Assembly: GCA_937918935.1 (NCBI GenBank)
Contig: CAKZSI010000071.1
Span: 1-64,000, forward strand
Source of the DNA: an uncultured Chloroflexales bacterium
GTDB lineage: Bacteria > Chloroflexota > Chloroflexia > Chloroflexales > Chloroflexaceae
Direction of reading: 5' to 3'
Length of the DNA stretch: 64,000 bases
A program made the position numbers and the translations under genes. This document shows positions 44,075 to 52,426 of the stretch, piece by piece (the first letter of the stretch is position 1; every line of letters starts with the position of its first letter). The notes under the pieces were generated by a model. It saw nothing but the letters and a program-made list of their open reading frames with translations, did no database searches and was not told the DNA's origin.

Positions 44075-44235
44075 TGGAGGAGGGTGGGGAAACCGGGTTT
44101 CCCCACTCCCCCCGCCGGGAGGGCCTGGCCCTCCCGGGAAGACCCTTTTTTGCCATCCCCCCGCTGCCGGGCAACCGGGGTTCCCCTCTCCCCGCCCGCC
44201 GGGAGCGCCAGGCCCTCCCGGAACGTATTCAGACA
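44075..44235. repeat. Composite repeat (A-B-A-B)
   Basis: GGTGGGGAAACC-G-GGTTTCCCCAC (44083-44106), a B hairpin (CCGGGAGGGC-CT-GGCCCTCCCGG, about 44116-44140) followed by TTTTTT, then a weaker A (GGGCAACCGGGGTTCCCC) and a second B (CCGGGAGCGCCAGGCCCTCCCGG, about 44199-44221). It lies between the EamA gene end and the next leftward gene, so it also could end transcription. Confidence 0.85.
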
Positions 44236-44241
44236 ACCGGG

Positions 44242-45177
44242 TTATCCCGACAGGCCCGTCGTGGCGCGGTTCGAGCGTTGCGTCCCCGCCTGCCCCAGAT
44301 ACAGCAGGGCCATGCTGGCGAGCAGCAGGGCCGCCCCGGCGACGCCAGCCGGCCCGAGCCGTTCGCCAAGCAGCAGGACGGCAAGCACGGTCGAACCAAG
44401 CGGTTCGAGCAGGCTGACGATGGCGGCCGCCGTGGCCGGCACGGTACGCAACCCGCGCAGGTAGAGCACGTAGGCGAACGCCGTCGGCGCCAACCCCAGG
44501 TAGAACAACAACCCCCAGCCGGCCGGGGGATACTCCACTACCAGGCCGCTGGCAAGGGCCGGCGGCAACAGCACGACCGCACCCAGGGTAAAGGCCATCG
44601 TTATCGGCTGCAACGGATGGTAATGCGGAGCGACCACCCGGCTGCTCAGCACCACCAGGCTATAGCAGAAGCCGGCGCCGAGGGCAAGGGCCGCGCCGAT
44701 CCAGAGCGTGGGGCCACTGGATGCAGGCGCGCCGCCCACGAGCAGCGCCGTGCCGCCAATGGCCCCAACCAGGGCCGCGCCGGTGAGCCAGTACAATCGC
44801 TCGCGCAGAAAAAACCCTGCCAGCAGAACGGTGAAGATCGGCGCGCTACAGATATTGATCATCACAGCGGCGGCCACCCCCAGGCGGGGGATCGCTGCGA
44901 AGTAGCACAACTGGTAGCCAGCAAACGCCGCGCCGATCAACGCCATCACCAGCAGATGGGGCCGCTGCACGCGCCAGAACTCCGGTCCAACCACCACACG
45001 GCTTGCCAGCAGCAGGGCCGGAGCGGCAATGAGCAGCCGCAGAAAACCTATCGAAAATGGATTGGTCGCAGCCAGCGCATACAACAGGCTTACCGCCACG
45101 CCAATCGTGCCCCAGATCAACGCGGCCAGACCGACGAAGGCCAGTCCCACGCGCGTACTTCCCGGCGACTCGCCCAT
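44242..45177 (-). CDS. EamA/DMT-family transporter
   Basis: 311 aa with ten hydrophobic helices in two EamA repeats: FVGLAALIWGTIGVAVSLLY opens the first and LALGAGFCYSLVVLSSRVVA the second, with SLLEPLGSTVLAVLLLGERL as the typical closing signature. Such proteins export metabolites or amino acids; the substrate here is unknown. AAGGAG precedes the ATG, which overlaps the upstream antitoxin stop by one base (TGATG), so translation is coupled. Confidence 0.92.
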   Translation of the reverse strand: MGESPGSTRVGLAFVGLAALIWGTIGVAVSLLYALAATNPFSIGFLRLLIAAPALLLASRVVVGPEFWRVQRPHLLVMALIGAAFAGYQLCYFAAIPRLGVAAAVMINICSAPIFTVLLAGFFLRERLYWLTGAALVGAIGGTALLVGGAPASSGPTLWIGAALALGAGFCYSLVVLSSRVVAPHYHPLQPITMAFTLGAVVLLPPALASGLVVEYPPAGWGLLFYLGLAPTAFAYVLYLRGLRTVPATAAAIVSLLEPLGSTVLAVLLLGERLGPAGVAGAALLLASMALLYLGQAGTQRSNRATTGLSG

Positions 45178-45425
45178 CAAGCTCCTTCGGGCGCACTCTC
45201 GGCTTCCCGGGTGTGCTCCTCAATAAACTGCCGAATGGCGGTAAAGACCTCGATGTCAATGATCACCCCGGTTGGATAGCCCTTCTGGGTCACGACGATC
45301 GGCTGATGGTTGGCCTGCGATCGTTTGATGAGCGCCGCGAGCGATGAAGCGGCCTCCGAGATCGGCACGACGCCCCGCTCCAGATCAACGCTACGCATGC
45401 ACTTCGCGAGATCCAGTGAAGTCAT
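45177..45425 (-). CDS. Phd/YefM-family antitoxin, without a toxin gene
   Basis: 82 aa. The N-terminal Phd fold is clear: VVPISEAASSLAALIKRSQANHQ (split here: VVPISEAASSLAAL and IKRSQANHQ), then PIVVTQKGYPTGVIIDIEVF, the strand pair that forms the DNA-binding dimer. The acidic C-terminus (REAESAPEGA) is short. GGAGG lies about 9 bases before the ATG. Normally a RelE or Doc toxin gene follows; here the next gene is an EamA transporter joined by TGATG. It may be a solitary DNA-binding regulator of the transporter (inference). Confidence 0.85.
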   Translation of the reverse strand: MTSLDLAKCMRSVDLERGVVPISEAASSLAALIKRSQANHQPIVVTQKGYPTGVIIDIEVFTAIRQFIEEHTREAESAPEGA

Positions 45426-45882
45426 TGGCGGTTTCCTCCGTATCGAATAGTACTACTGCGTCCAGGCACAGATGATGGGTCGGCCACCTCCTGGTAAGAC
45501 CGAAGCCCTGGCTGCGCCAGTGCTCTGGCCTTACCGGGAGAGGTATGCAGCAGCCAGGTTGCCCCGCACGGCGAAGGCGTGGGGCACTGATGGGCGCTAT
45601 TCGGAGATCTGCGGTATAAGACACCAGATTCTCGCCATTAAGTGATTACCAGAAGACTGATCACCAGCCACCTTAGGGTAGTCCGCCAGGCAGTCTTTGT
45701 CAAGCAGGGACAGCGATATCTCAGGGATCGTGCCGAGTTCGCCTCCCGCGGAGGGGTGCGGGGCGGCTGCGCCGCCCCGCGGGTTGCTTTGTCGGAGGTT
45801 TTGGCGTTGCGCCGCGAAAACCAGACCGGGGTCTGGGGCTTGCCCCGGGGACTTTGCACAAGCCGTGAGGGAGGTGAGGTCG
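45426..45882. other. Gap with GC-rich hairpins
   Basis: 457 bases with no convincing gene. It holds GGGGCGGC-TGC-GCCGCCCC near 45763-45780, and ACCAGACCGGGGTCTGGGGC and CTTGCCCCGGGG near 45820-45855. These hairpins lie downstream of the leftward iscS and may end its transcription. Confidence 0.55.
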
Positions 45883-47076
45883 CTAGGCCGCGATTGGCTC
45901 CCGTTCGGCGCCCTGGGCGGCAACCGCCCGCAGGCGTGCCACCAGTGGCGGGAGCGCCTCAAGTACGTAGGTAATGTCGGCCTCGGTAATGCCATGGCCC
46001 AGCGAAAAGCGCACCGAGGCATTGGCGGCGGCGGGAGAGAGGCCCAGGGCCAGCAGCACGTGGGAGGGTTCGAGCGACCCGCTGGTGCAGGCCGATCCGC
46101 TGCTGGCGCAGATACCGGCCTGGTCGAGCAAGAGGAGCAGGCTTTCGCCCTCGATACCGGCGAAGCCCAGGTTGGCGTTGCCGGGCAGACGCTGGAAGCG
46201 GTCGCCATTGAGCCAGCTATCCGGCACGGCAGCGAGCACCCCGTCCACCAGGCGCTCGCGGAGGGCGCGCAGGCGCTCGGCGGCGGCGGGGCGCCGTTCC
46301 TCGGCGAGGGTCAGGGCCGCGGCCAGACCGACGATGCCGGGCACGTTCTCGGTGCCGGCTCGGCGGCGCCGCTCCTGGGCCCCACCGTTGATCTGCGGCA
46401 GCAACGGCGCGCCGCGGCGCGCGTAGAGCACACCCACGCCCTTGGGGCCGTAGAACTTGTGGGCGGTGAGGCTCAGATAATCCACCTTCAGCGCTTCGAC
46501 ATCGAGCGGCAGCGCGCCCGCGGCCTGCACCGCGTCGGTGTGGAAGGGCACACCAACCTCGCGGCAGATCGTCCCCAGTTCAGCAATCGGCTGGATAACG
46601 CCAATCTCGTTGTTGGCGTACATCACCGACACCAGGGCCGTGTCGGGGCGCAACGCCGAGCGCAGATCGTCGGGGCGCACCAGGCCGCGCTCGTCTACGG
46701 GCAGCAGGGTCACCTCGAAGCTGTGGTGTTGCTGGAGGTATTCGGCAGCATGCAGGACGGCGTGGTGCTCAATGGCGCTGGCGATCAGGTGCGCGCGGGC
46801 GCCCGCCGCGCGCCGGGCCAGGGCCGCGCCCTTGAGCGCCAGGTTGATGCTCTCGCTTCCGCCCCCGGTGAAGATCACCTCACGGCGCGAGCAGCCCAGT
46901 ACCAGGGCCACCTGTTCACGGGCATCATCGAGAGCCTGCAGCGCCGCGCGCCCCGGGCGATGGATGCTCGATGGATTGCCGTAGTGCTCCGTGAGGTAGG
47001 GCAGCATCGCCTCCAGCACGCGCGGATCGAGCGGGGTCGTGGCCGCATGATCCAGATATATGGTACGCTCGCTCAT
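45883..47076 (-). CDS. iscS: Cysteine desulfurase (IscS/NifS type)
   Basis: Removes sulfur from cysteine as an enzyme persulfide for Fe-S clusters, tRNA thiolation and cofactors. 397 aa. His105 (AIEHHAVL) stacks on PLP, Lys207 (LTAHKFYGPKG) binds PLP, and the mobile catalytic Cys330 is in SSGSACTSGSLEPSHV, the group I loop. Asn155 and Gln184 positions are also filled. GAGGAG precedes the ATG at 47076; an upstream GTG at 47118 lacks a site. No iscU or thiI gene is adjacent. Confidence 0.95.
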   Translation of the reverse strand: MSERTIYLDHAATTPLDPRVLEAMLPYLTEHYGNPSSIHRPGRAALQALDDAREQVALVLGCSRREVIFTGGGSESINLALKGAALARRAAGARAHLIASAIEHHAVLHAAEYLQQHHSFEVTLLPVDERGLVRPDDLRSALRPDTALVSVMYANNEIGVIQPIAELGTICREVGVPFHTDAVQAAGALPLDVEALKVDYLSLTAHKFYGPKGVGVLYARRGAPLLPQINGGAQERRRRAGTENVPGIVGLAAALTLAEERRPAAAERLRALRERLVDGVLAAVPDSWLNGDRFQRLPGNANLGFAGIEGESLLLLLDQAGICASSGSACTSGSLEPSHVLLALGLSPAAANASVRFSLGHGITEADITYVLEALPPLVARLRAVAAQGAEREPIAA

Positions 47077-47108
47077 CGGTGACTCCTCTGCGGAGGGACA
47101 CAAGAGGT

Positions 47109-47117
47109 AGTATACCA
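47109..47117 (-). promoter_or_regulatory. Extended -10 promoter for the cysteine desulfurase
   Basis: Minus-strand TGG-TATACT, about 35 bases before the start. Confidence 0.5.
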
Positions 47118-47211
47118 TACCCGATTTACGTGCAATGGGTCCCCGGGTATGGCGTCACGTGTCCCCCGGCGACAGGTAGAGCCGGACCGGCGGGGTGGCT
47201 CTACTCCAGCC

Positions 47212-49374
47212 CTACGGCGCCTCAAGGCGCGCGCCGGCGGCCTCGACGCGCACCCGGCCCGTCACGCCCGGCGGCAGTTCGATGGCCAGGGGCAGATCGG
47301 GGCGCAGGGTCAGCGGGGCGCTGCGGAACACCTCGCGCCCTTCGAGGCTCACTGTCACTGTCGCACGGGGAACGATCCGCGGCGTCGCCAGGGTCACTGT
47401 CAGGCCGCCATCGTCGCGCTGCGCCAGGCCCAGGGCGCCATCCGCCGTGGCCGTCACGAGGCGCCCCAACCCCCACAGGGGCAGCCAGGCGCCCTCGATG
47501 CTGCGCGTCGCGCCGGGCGCCAGAGGCGGGTCGTTCCAGAAGGTCGTCTGGGCTCCGCTCCAGAGTTCGACGTAGCCGCTGTCGTCGTCGGTGTACAGGC
47601 GTGGCTCATTGCTCGGGCCAAAGCCGAAGATCTTGCCGCCAGCCACGCCCGGGCCGTGCGCCACTGCTACGCCGCTGTCGGCGCTTACGTCATAGACCCC
47701 CAGAAACGGCGGCGGTTCGGGGGTGAAGGCCCCCAGGTACCCCATCCAGGCAGCGGGATCGCTCAGGTCACGCCCGTTGTGGCGCGGCCAGGCGATGCCC
47801 ACGCGCGGGCCAGGCAGGCCCGGGTCGCTGGTCGCGTGGACGATCATCTGCCCGGCGGGGACCACGAAGCGCAGGCCCGGCCCCACCCGGTTGTCGCCCG
47901 CCGGGCTGAGCATGGCGTTGGTCCACATCTGGAGCGGCTGCGCGGCGCCAGAGGGGTTGCGCGCCGCCAGGCGCGCCACGAAGCGCCCCTCGTCGGCGCG
48001 CAGGGTGACGCTGCCGCTCACGGCGAAGCCCCGCTGTCGCTCGGTAGTCGTCGTTCGCACCGTTACCGCGTCGCGCCCACGGCTCACCGTCAGGTTCCAG
48101 GGGAGATGCTCCAGATAGCCGTGCTCCTCAGTGGGTACGGCCCACTCCAACCCGCCCACTCCCAGCCACCAGCCGCGTTGGCCAAAGGGTGCGGGCTTGA
48201 TCACCGGGTTCTGGTAGAAGATCGCCCGCCCGCTGGCACGATCCACCGCCTGGAGCAGGCGCCCGCCCACCTCCGGCAGAAAGGTCAGACTGAGGAAGCG
48301 ATTCTCGACCACAACGGCCCGGTAGGCGCGGGGCCGGGGCGGACCGGCCTGGCTTAACTCAAGGCGTTCGTAGGGAAAGATCGGATCACCGGGCGACGTG
48401 GGGCGCAGCGCCGGCGCCAGGTCGTAGCTCGGGATCACCAGGGTGGTTTCCCGCACGCTGAGCGGCTGGGCGGGGACGGGACGGGCGTAGTGCAGTTCGT
48501 GGCCGTGGCGCCAGCGCAGGTAGTGCTGGCCCACGTTGCCCATCTCTACCTGCCAGGGTTCGGGGTTGGCGGGGGTGTAGGTGAGCAGCCGGCGCTCGAA
48601 GGCCTGGACCAGCACCATGGTATCGCGCCCGGCCACCCGGACACGGGTCCAGAACGGCTCGGTGATCGGGCGCCCGAAGACGAAGAGCGGGTCGAGCCAG
48701 GCCCGCTGCTGTTCCATAAAACGCTCGAACACCAGGGGCACATTGCGTCCCGTCACCTCATCGTAGCGCGCGATGGCGGTTTCGGGGCGCGCCAGGTCCG
48801 GGTCGGCGCCGCTGCCGGCAGGGCCAGAGGTGGCGCTGACCGGCTGGCCGAGGCGCGGGGGTTCGCGCCCGACCCCGACCAGGGGCGCGAGCATGGCGTA
48901 GGTGGGCGCCTCGGGATTGTCTGCCAGATCACCGGCCACGGGGATGGCTGCCGGGGCGCGGGGCACAAAGGCTGTTGCGCCAACCTGCATACGCCCGCTG
49001 ATCATCTCGACCACCAGCAGGCCGGTGGTTACGAACCAGGGCGAGCGGCGGTCTGCGGCGGGGTCGTTTATCTCCATACGCGCCTTATCGAAGTACTGCA
49101 CCAGACGCGCACCGCTCGGCGCCTGGTCATAGCGCTCGTAGCGCCGCTCAGCGGGCAGGACGCCCCAGGTCCACGAACGACCGGCCCCGCCGGCCACCGG
49201 CAGATCGGCCCGCGCCCACAGATCGCGAAAGGCCGGGTCGGCAAACCCATCGGGCGGAGCGGGGCTGGCCATAGTCACCGGGAGACAAAGGGCCAGCACT
49301 ATCGGCAGGATCAGCAAAGAGAGCGGAAAGGGGCGCAGGAGGCGGAGGTTGCGTGGAAACTGGTGATGGAGCAC
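47212..49374 (-). CDS. Secreted DUF5107-type protein
   Basis: 720 aa from GTG 49374. A signal peptide or membrane anchor (LRLLRPFPLSLLILPIVLAL) is followed by a region common in Chloroflexi secreted proteins (FWTRVRVAGRDTMVLVQAFE; LTYTPANPEPWQVEMGNVGQ), then a galactose-mutarotase-like beta-sandwich of the DUF5107 type (YRAVVVENRFLSLTFLPEVG; YQNPVIKPAPFGQRGWWLGV) and a C-terminal beta domain (TVTVSLEGREVFRSAP). It is predicted to bind or process a carbohydrate outside the cell; catalytic residues are not identified. Confidence 0.8.
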   Translation of the reverse strand: MLHHQFPRNLRLLRPFPLSLLILPIVLALCLPVTMASPAPPDGFADPAFRDLWARADLPVAGGAGRSWTWGVLPAERRYERYDQAPSGARLVQYFDKARMEINDPAADRRSPWFVTTGLLVVEMISGRMQVGATAFVPRAPAAIPVAGDLADNPEAPTYAMLAPLVGVGREPPRLGQPVSATSGPAGSGADPDLARPETAIARYDEVTGRNVPLVFERFMEQQRAWLDPLFVFGRPITEPFWTRVRVAGRDTMVLVQAFERRLLTYTPANPEPWQVEMGNVGQHYLRWRHGHELHYARPVPAQPLSVRETTLVIPSYDLAPALRPTSPGDPIFPYERLELSQAGPPRPRAYRAVVVENRFLSLTFLPEVGGRLLQAVDRASGRAIFYQNPVIKPAPFGQRGWWLGVGGLEWAVPTEEHGYLEHLPWNLTVSRGRDAVTVRTTTTERQRGFAVSGSVTLRADEGRFVARLAARNPSGAAQPLQMWTNAMLSPAGDNRVGPGLRFVVPAGQMIVHATSDPGLPGPRVGIAWPRHNGRDLSDPAAWMGYLGAFTPEPPPFLGVYDVSADSGVAVAHGPGVAGGKIFGFGPSNEPRLYTDDDSGYVELWSGAQTTFWNDPPLAPGATRSIEGAWLPLWGLGRLVTATADGALGLAQRDDGGLTVTLATPRIVPRATVTVSLEGREVFRSAPLTLRPDLPLAIELPPGVTGRVRVEAAGARLEAP

Positions 49375-49425
49375 AACATTCCTATCCTCAAGGGCGCGGG
49401 AACGTGCGGGTTTCGCGGTAGCGCA

Positions 49426-49458
49426 ACCGTAGCGCAACCCGACGGGTTGCGCTACGGT
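49426..49458. repeat. Perfect 15-bp inverted repeat
   Basis: ACCGTAGCGCAACCC-GAC-GGGTTGCGCTACGGT, preceded by a partial direct copy (GGTAGCGCAACC at 49418-49429). It lies between the leftward YmgE-like gene end and the DUF5107 start, and is unlike the A and B families. Confidence 0.9.
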
Positions 49459-49500
49459 TATTATCTCACGAAATCAGGACGCGGGAAAGCGGTGGCAGGC

Positions 49501-49767
49501 TCACAATGCCGAACGGCCCCGGAACACCAGACGGCTCAGGGCGATCACAATAATCGCCCCAACCGTCGCTACGAGAAACGTGGTCAGGTTAAAGCCGCTG
49601 GTCAGGTCCACCCCTAGAAAGATCGATGTCAGCCAGCCGCCCAGCCATGCGCCAACGATTCCAAGCAGCAGGTCCACGAACCAGGGGTAGCTGCTGCGCA
49701 TAACGAAACCCGCCACCCCGCCGACGATCAGACCCATAATGATCCACAGAATGAAGCCCATCATCAT
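49501..49767 (-). CDS. GlsB/YeaQ/YmgE-family membrane protein
   Basis: 88 aa with three transmembrane helices and the family pattern FILWIIMGLIVGGVAGFVM, then LLLGIVGAWLGGWLTSIFLG and a C-terminal helix FLVATVGAIIVIALSRLVF. These small stress-associated proteins are called transglycosylase-associated, without a proven activity. Three ATG codons in a row at 49767; GAGAGGGA suits the second or third best. Confidence 0.88.
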   Translation of the reverse strand: MMMGFILWIIMGLIVGGVAGFVMRSSYPWFVDLLLGIVGAWLGGWLTSIFLGVDLTSGFNLTTFLVATVGAIIVIALSRLVFRGRSAL

Positions 49768-49879
49768 TCCCTCTCTTCAGCCGTGGAACGGCTTGTGGCA
49801 GTACCCATCCGGCTGCACCATGTCATTGCCGAAGCTGGTTGGGAAGCTACGTGCAGCAATGCACAAATCCAACACCGTA

Positions 49880-50335
49880 TTACGCCCGCGGGAGCGACTC
49901 GGCCAGCCGCTTGAGTTTCTGGAGGGTATTCTTGACCCGCAGCGTGTCGGCTGGATTACCGCCGGCAACAAAGTTGCCCAGCATGCCGCCAGGTACATCG
50001 TAAGCGTAGGTGTAACGCACCCGCGAGTCTTTGGCCCCGACCTTGAGAAAGCCTCCCGAGCGGTCAATATCGAAGGTGTGATGGCGCTCATCTTTGCCCA
50101 TGCGGGTGGCCAGTTTGAGGATCATGCGCTTCTCGTCAACATCCAGGACGGCCCCTGTGCCGCTGTCGTTGCCGTGGCGCCACTGAAAGGAGGCCCCGGG
50201 CGCCACCTCGGTCAGTCCCTCGACCTGCTCCATTTGCTCGATCCACAGTGGCCACTTCGACGCGTCGGTGATCAGTTGCCAGACCGTTTCCGGGGTCGCG
50301 TTGATGTCCACGTGCTGTTCGAAGGTTACGGCCAT
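49880..50335 (-). CDS. SRPBCC (START/PYR1-like) domain protein
   Basis: 151 aa. VTFEQHVDINATPETVWQLI followed by DASKWPLWIEQMEQVEGL is the usual opening of SRPBCC helix-grip domains with a hydrophobic ligand pocket; the strands VDEKRMILKLATRM and RVRYTYAYDVPGG and the long final helix NTLQKLKRLAESL complete it. GGAG precedes the ATG. No partner gene indicates the ligand. Confidence 0.85.
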   Translation of the reverse strand: MAVTFEQHVDINATPETVWQLITDASKWPLWIEQMEQVEGLTEVAPGASFQWRHGNDSGTGAVLDVDEKRMILKLATRMGKDERHHTFDIDRSGGFLKVGAKDSRVRYTYAYDVPGGMLGNFVAGGNPADTLRVKNTLQKLKRLAESLPRA

Positions 50336-50419
50336 GCCTGACTCCTTTCCGATATGCTCGGCGTGTTAGCTTTTCGTCACTGTGCGGAAGGTTGCCTCCT
50401 CCACTGGTTCCACCGGTGG

Positions 50420-50470
50420 CGGCAGAGATGTCCCGGGTCCGCCGCTGGCGGACCCGGGGTTGTGGGAAGG
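50420..50470. repeat. GC-rich hairpin
   Basis: CCCGGGTCCGCC-GCT-GGCGGACCCGGG, a perfect 12-bp stem, just upstream of the SRPBCC gene start. It is a distinct palindrome, not of type A or B. Confidence 0.75.
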
Positions 50471-50623
50471 CTCCGCCTGTCCGCGCCCCTCCGAACGGCA
50501 GCTCAGGGGGGAGAAGCGTTGTTGGGAGAGACTGCCTGTGCAATCCTGATGATCGTTGTACCGTTTCGGTGTACCGTAACCTTAAGACGCGCGCCACGGT
50601 GCTCTGGTCACATCGGTCAGGGT

Positions 50624-52153
50624 TCAATTCCGGCGCAGCTTGCCGCGCGCAAAGCCGACCAGCGCGGCCAGCGGGAGTGCCGTGCGCGGCAGAAAGCCGC
50701 AGCGCCACAGGCCGCCGTGATTGGCGCCTTCGGTCAACAGTTCCAGCGGGTGGGCCAGGGGGTAAGCCGGATCGGCGGCGCAGTCGTTGCAGCGCAGGTC
50801 ATGCACCCACAGGGCGGCCATCAGGGCGCTGGTGGTCTCGGGGGCGAAGATCTCGATCCCGAACAGATCGGCCCCGTCGTAGCCGGCCTTGAGGGCCGGG
50901 TTCTTGATCACCGAACGAGTCATGGTTGAGGGAGTCACGTTGATCGCCACGCGCTGCCCGGCGGCCCGCGCAGTGATGGCGCGCCACTGCTGGATGCGCT
51001 TGGCCAGGGCGTAGTTCGGCCCCTGCTCGACGAAGATCCCATCCACGATGCCGTAGCGTTTGCCGTTGCCGCCATCGAGCAGGCCGCGCACGTGGGGCTG
51101 GAGCAATCGTCCGGCGCTCAGGCCGCGCAGCACGCCGGTGGCTGGCGGGCCAAACGGACGCGCCGCGGCGCCGTTTTGCATGGTCGCGCGGGCCAGGGTC
51201 TCATCAACCGCAAACACATCGGCGGGCGTGGCCATGTACATCAGCGTCGTCTCCGGTCGGAGGGCGCTGATGCTGGCGATGATGGCGTCCATCGCCAGCG
51301 AGACCCGCAGGTGGCGCTCGCCGTCCAGGTAGGCCAGGGCGGCGATGTCGAGGGGCGTATCGAGGGAGAGCAGCCAGGCGGCGATCTCCGGCGTCTGAGT
51401 GAGCAGATCGGCGCCGGCCAGCCCGGTCCACTGCGTGACCGGCGTATCAGGAGCGAGCGGCTGGCGTACCGGCGCAATCAGGCGGGCGTTGCCACGGGCA
51501 ACCAGCCCGGCGATACGCTCCCAGCGCGCCGGGTCGGGCAAATCAACCGCGACGACGTTGGCCTGCCAGCCGGCGAGAGCGGCCAGCGGCCCGGCCTCTG
51601 ATCCAGCGCCAAGCAGCACCAGCGTGCGGTCGGAGAGGTCAAACCACTCGGGATGCTCACTGACCCGCCGCAGGGCGCGGGCATGGCCGGGCTCGATGAT
51701 CCCGGCCCCTTCCCAGCGAGCGACCTGGGCCAGCAACTCCTCACCCTGAAGCCGCCGGCCACGGTAGGGCAGCGACCAGGGTTCAATGACCGGCGACCCC
51801 TGGCCGCGGAGTTCGACGCTGAAGAGCGCGTCGGGCCGGGGATGCCGCATTGCCTCGGCCAGGGTATGCGCGGCGCCGTCGCGGATGAACTCCACCTGCT
51901 CCCAGGCTGCGGCAAGCCCGGCGGAAGCGATCGCCAGGGCATGCTCGGGGCGGGCGATCCCGGCTTCGGTCAGGGCGCGTAGATGGCGGGGATAGCGTTT
52001 GCGCCAGTTAGTTTCATCGCGCGCGGCCTGCGCCGCCAGCGGAGCGATCCCGTCCAGGGCCGCGCTACAGATCGCCTTGTTGGCGCGGGTGGTGCTGCGT
52101 TCACCGTCTTCCCCCGCCACGAACTGAATCCCCTCCAGAGTGGTTGACGCCAT
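50624..52153 (-). CDS. Conserved-looking 509-aa protein with a Rossmann-like core; unknown function
   Basis: Not recognised. Residues 1-95 are helical (AICSAALDGIAPLAAQAARD). Around residues 178-215, LVLLGAGSEAGPLAALAGWQ followed by NVVAVDLPDP looks like a nucleotide- or SAM-binding Rossmann motif. A later part has YGIVDGIFVEQGPNYALAKR and QRVAINVTPSTMTRSVI. Two Cys pairs (RCNDCAADP near 465 and WRCGF near 492) sit at the end. Normal codon pattern and length suggest a real enzyme, perhaps a dehydrogenase or methyltransferase. No operon partner. Confidence 0.75.
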   Translation of the reverse strand: MASTTLEGIQFVAGEDGERSTTRANKAICSAALDGIAPLAAQAARDETNWRKRYPRHLRALTEAGIARPEHALAIASAGLAAAWEQVEFIRDGAAHTLAEAMRHPRPDALFSVELRGQGSPVIEPWSLPYRGRRLQGEELLAQVARWEGAGIIEPGHARALRRVSEHPEWFDLSDRTLVLLGAGSEAGPLAALAGWQANVVAVDLPDPARWERIAGLVARGNARLIAPVRQPLAPDTPVTQWTGLAGADLLTQTPEIAAWLLSLDTPLDIAALAYLDGERHLRVSLAMDAIIASISALRPETTLMYMATPADVFAVDETLARATMQNGAAARPFGPPATGVLRGLSAGRLLQPHVRGLLDGGNGKRYGIVDGIFVEQGPNYALAKRIQQWRAITARAAGQRVAINVTPSTMTRSVIKNPALKAGYDGADLFGIEIFAPETTSALMAALWVHDLRCNDCAADPAYPLAHPLELLTEGANHGGLWRCGFLPRTALPLAALVGFARGKLRRN

Positions 52154-52221
52154 AGCACCTCACGGGGCAAAGCAAAGCGATGCAAGGGGGGCTACCCGCC
52201 GTAGTATACCTTACTGCCGGG

Positions 52222-52270
52222 TAGATGGGTGTGGCGAAACCTGGTTTCCCCACACCCCTGCCCACCGGGC
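52222..52270. repeat. Palindromic repeat, family A
   Basis: GGGTGTGGCGAAACC-T-GGTTTCCCCACACCC: near-perfect, one mismatch. It lies between the divergent 509-aa gene and the cys operon promoter. Confidence 0.85.
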
Positions 52271-52318
52271 GGACCGGAACAAAACCCTCCCGCACCAGGC
52301 CAGCCGTCCAGTATATAT

Positions 52319-52348
52319 TTGACAAAATTGATCATATTATATTAAAAT
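52319..52348 (+). promoter_or_regulatory. AT-rich promoter of the cys operon
   Basis: -35 TTGACA (52319-52324), 18-base spacer, -10 TAAAAT (52343-52348), inside a 40-base AT-rich island (for example TTGATCATATTATATT). The start codon of cobA is about 78 bases on. A regulator site such as a CymR- or CysB-type box could hide here; I cannot assign one. Confidence 0.65.
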
Positions 52349-52426
52349 AGAGCCGCCCGCGACGAGAGGAGCGCAGTGCGGCGCGGGAACAGCGGCTGCG
52401 CCAATCCTTACCAGAGGTAGATACCC

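Noticed and set aside
45697-47082. A 461-codon plus-strand frame
   Set aside because: Shadow of the cysteine desulfurase gene.
50625-50645. tRNA T-loop-like string GGTTCAATTCC
   Set aside because: It lies at the end of the 509-aa gene (LRRN-stop); no acceptor or anticodon arms can be drawn around it.
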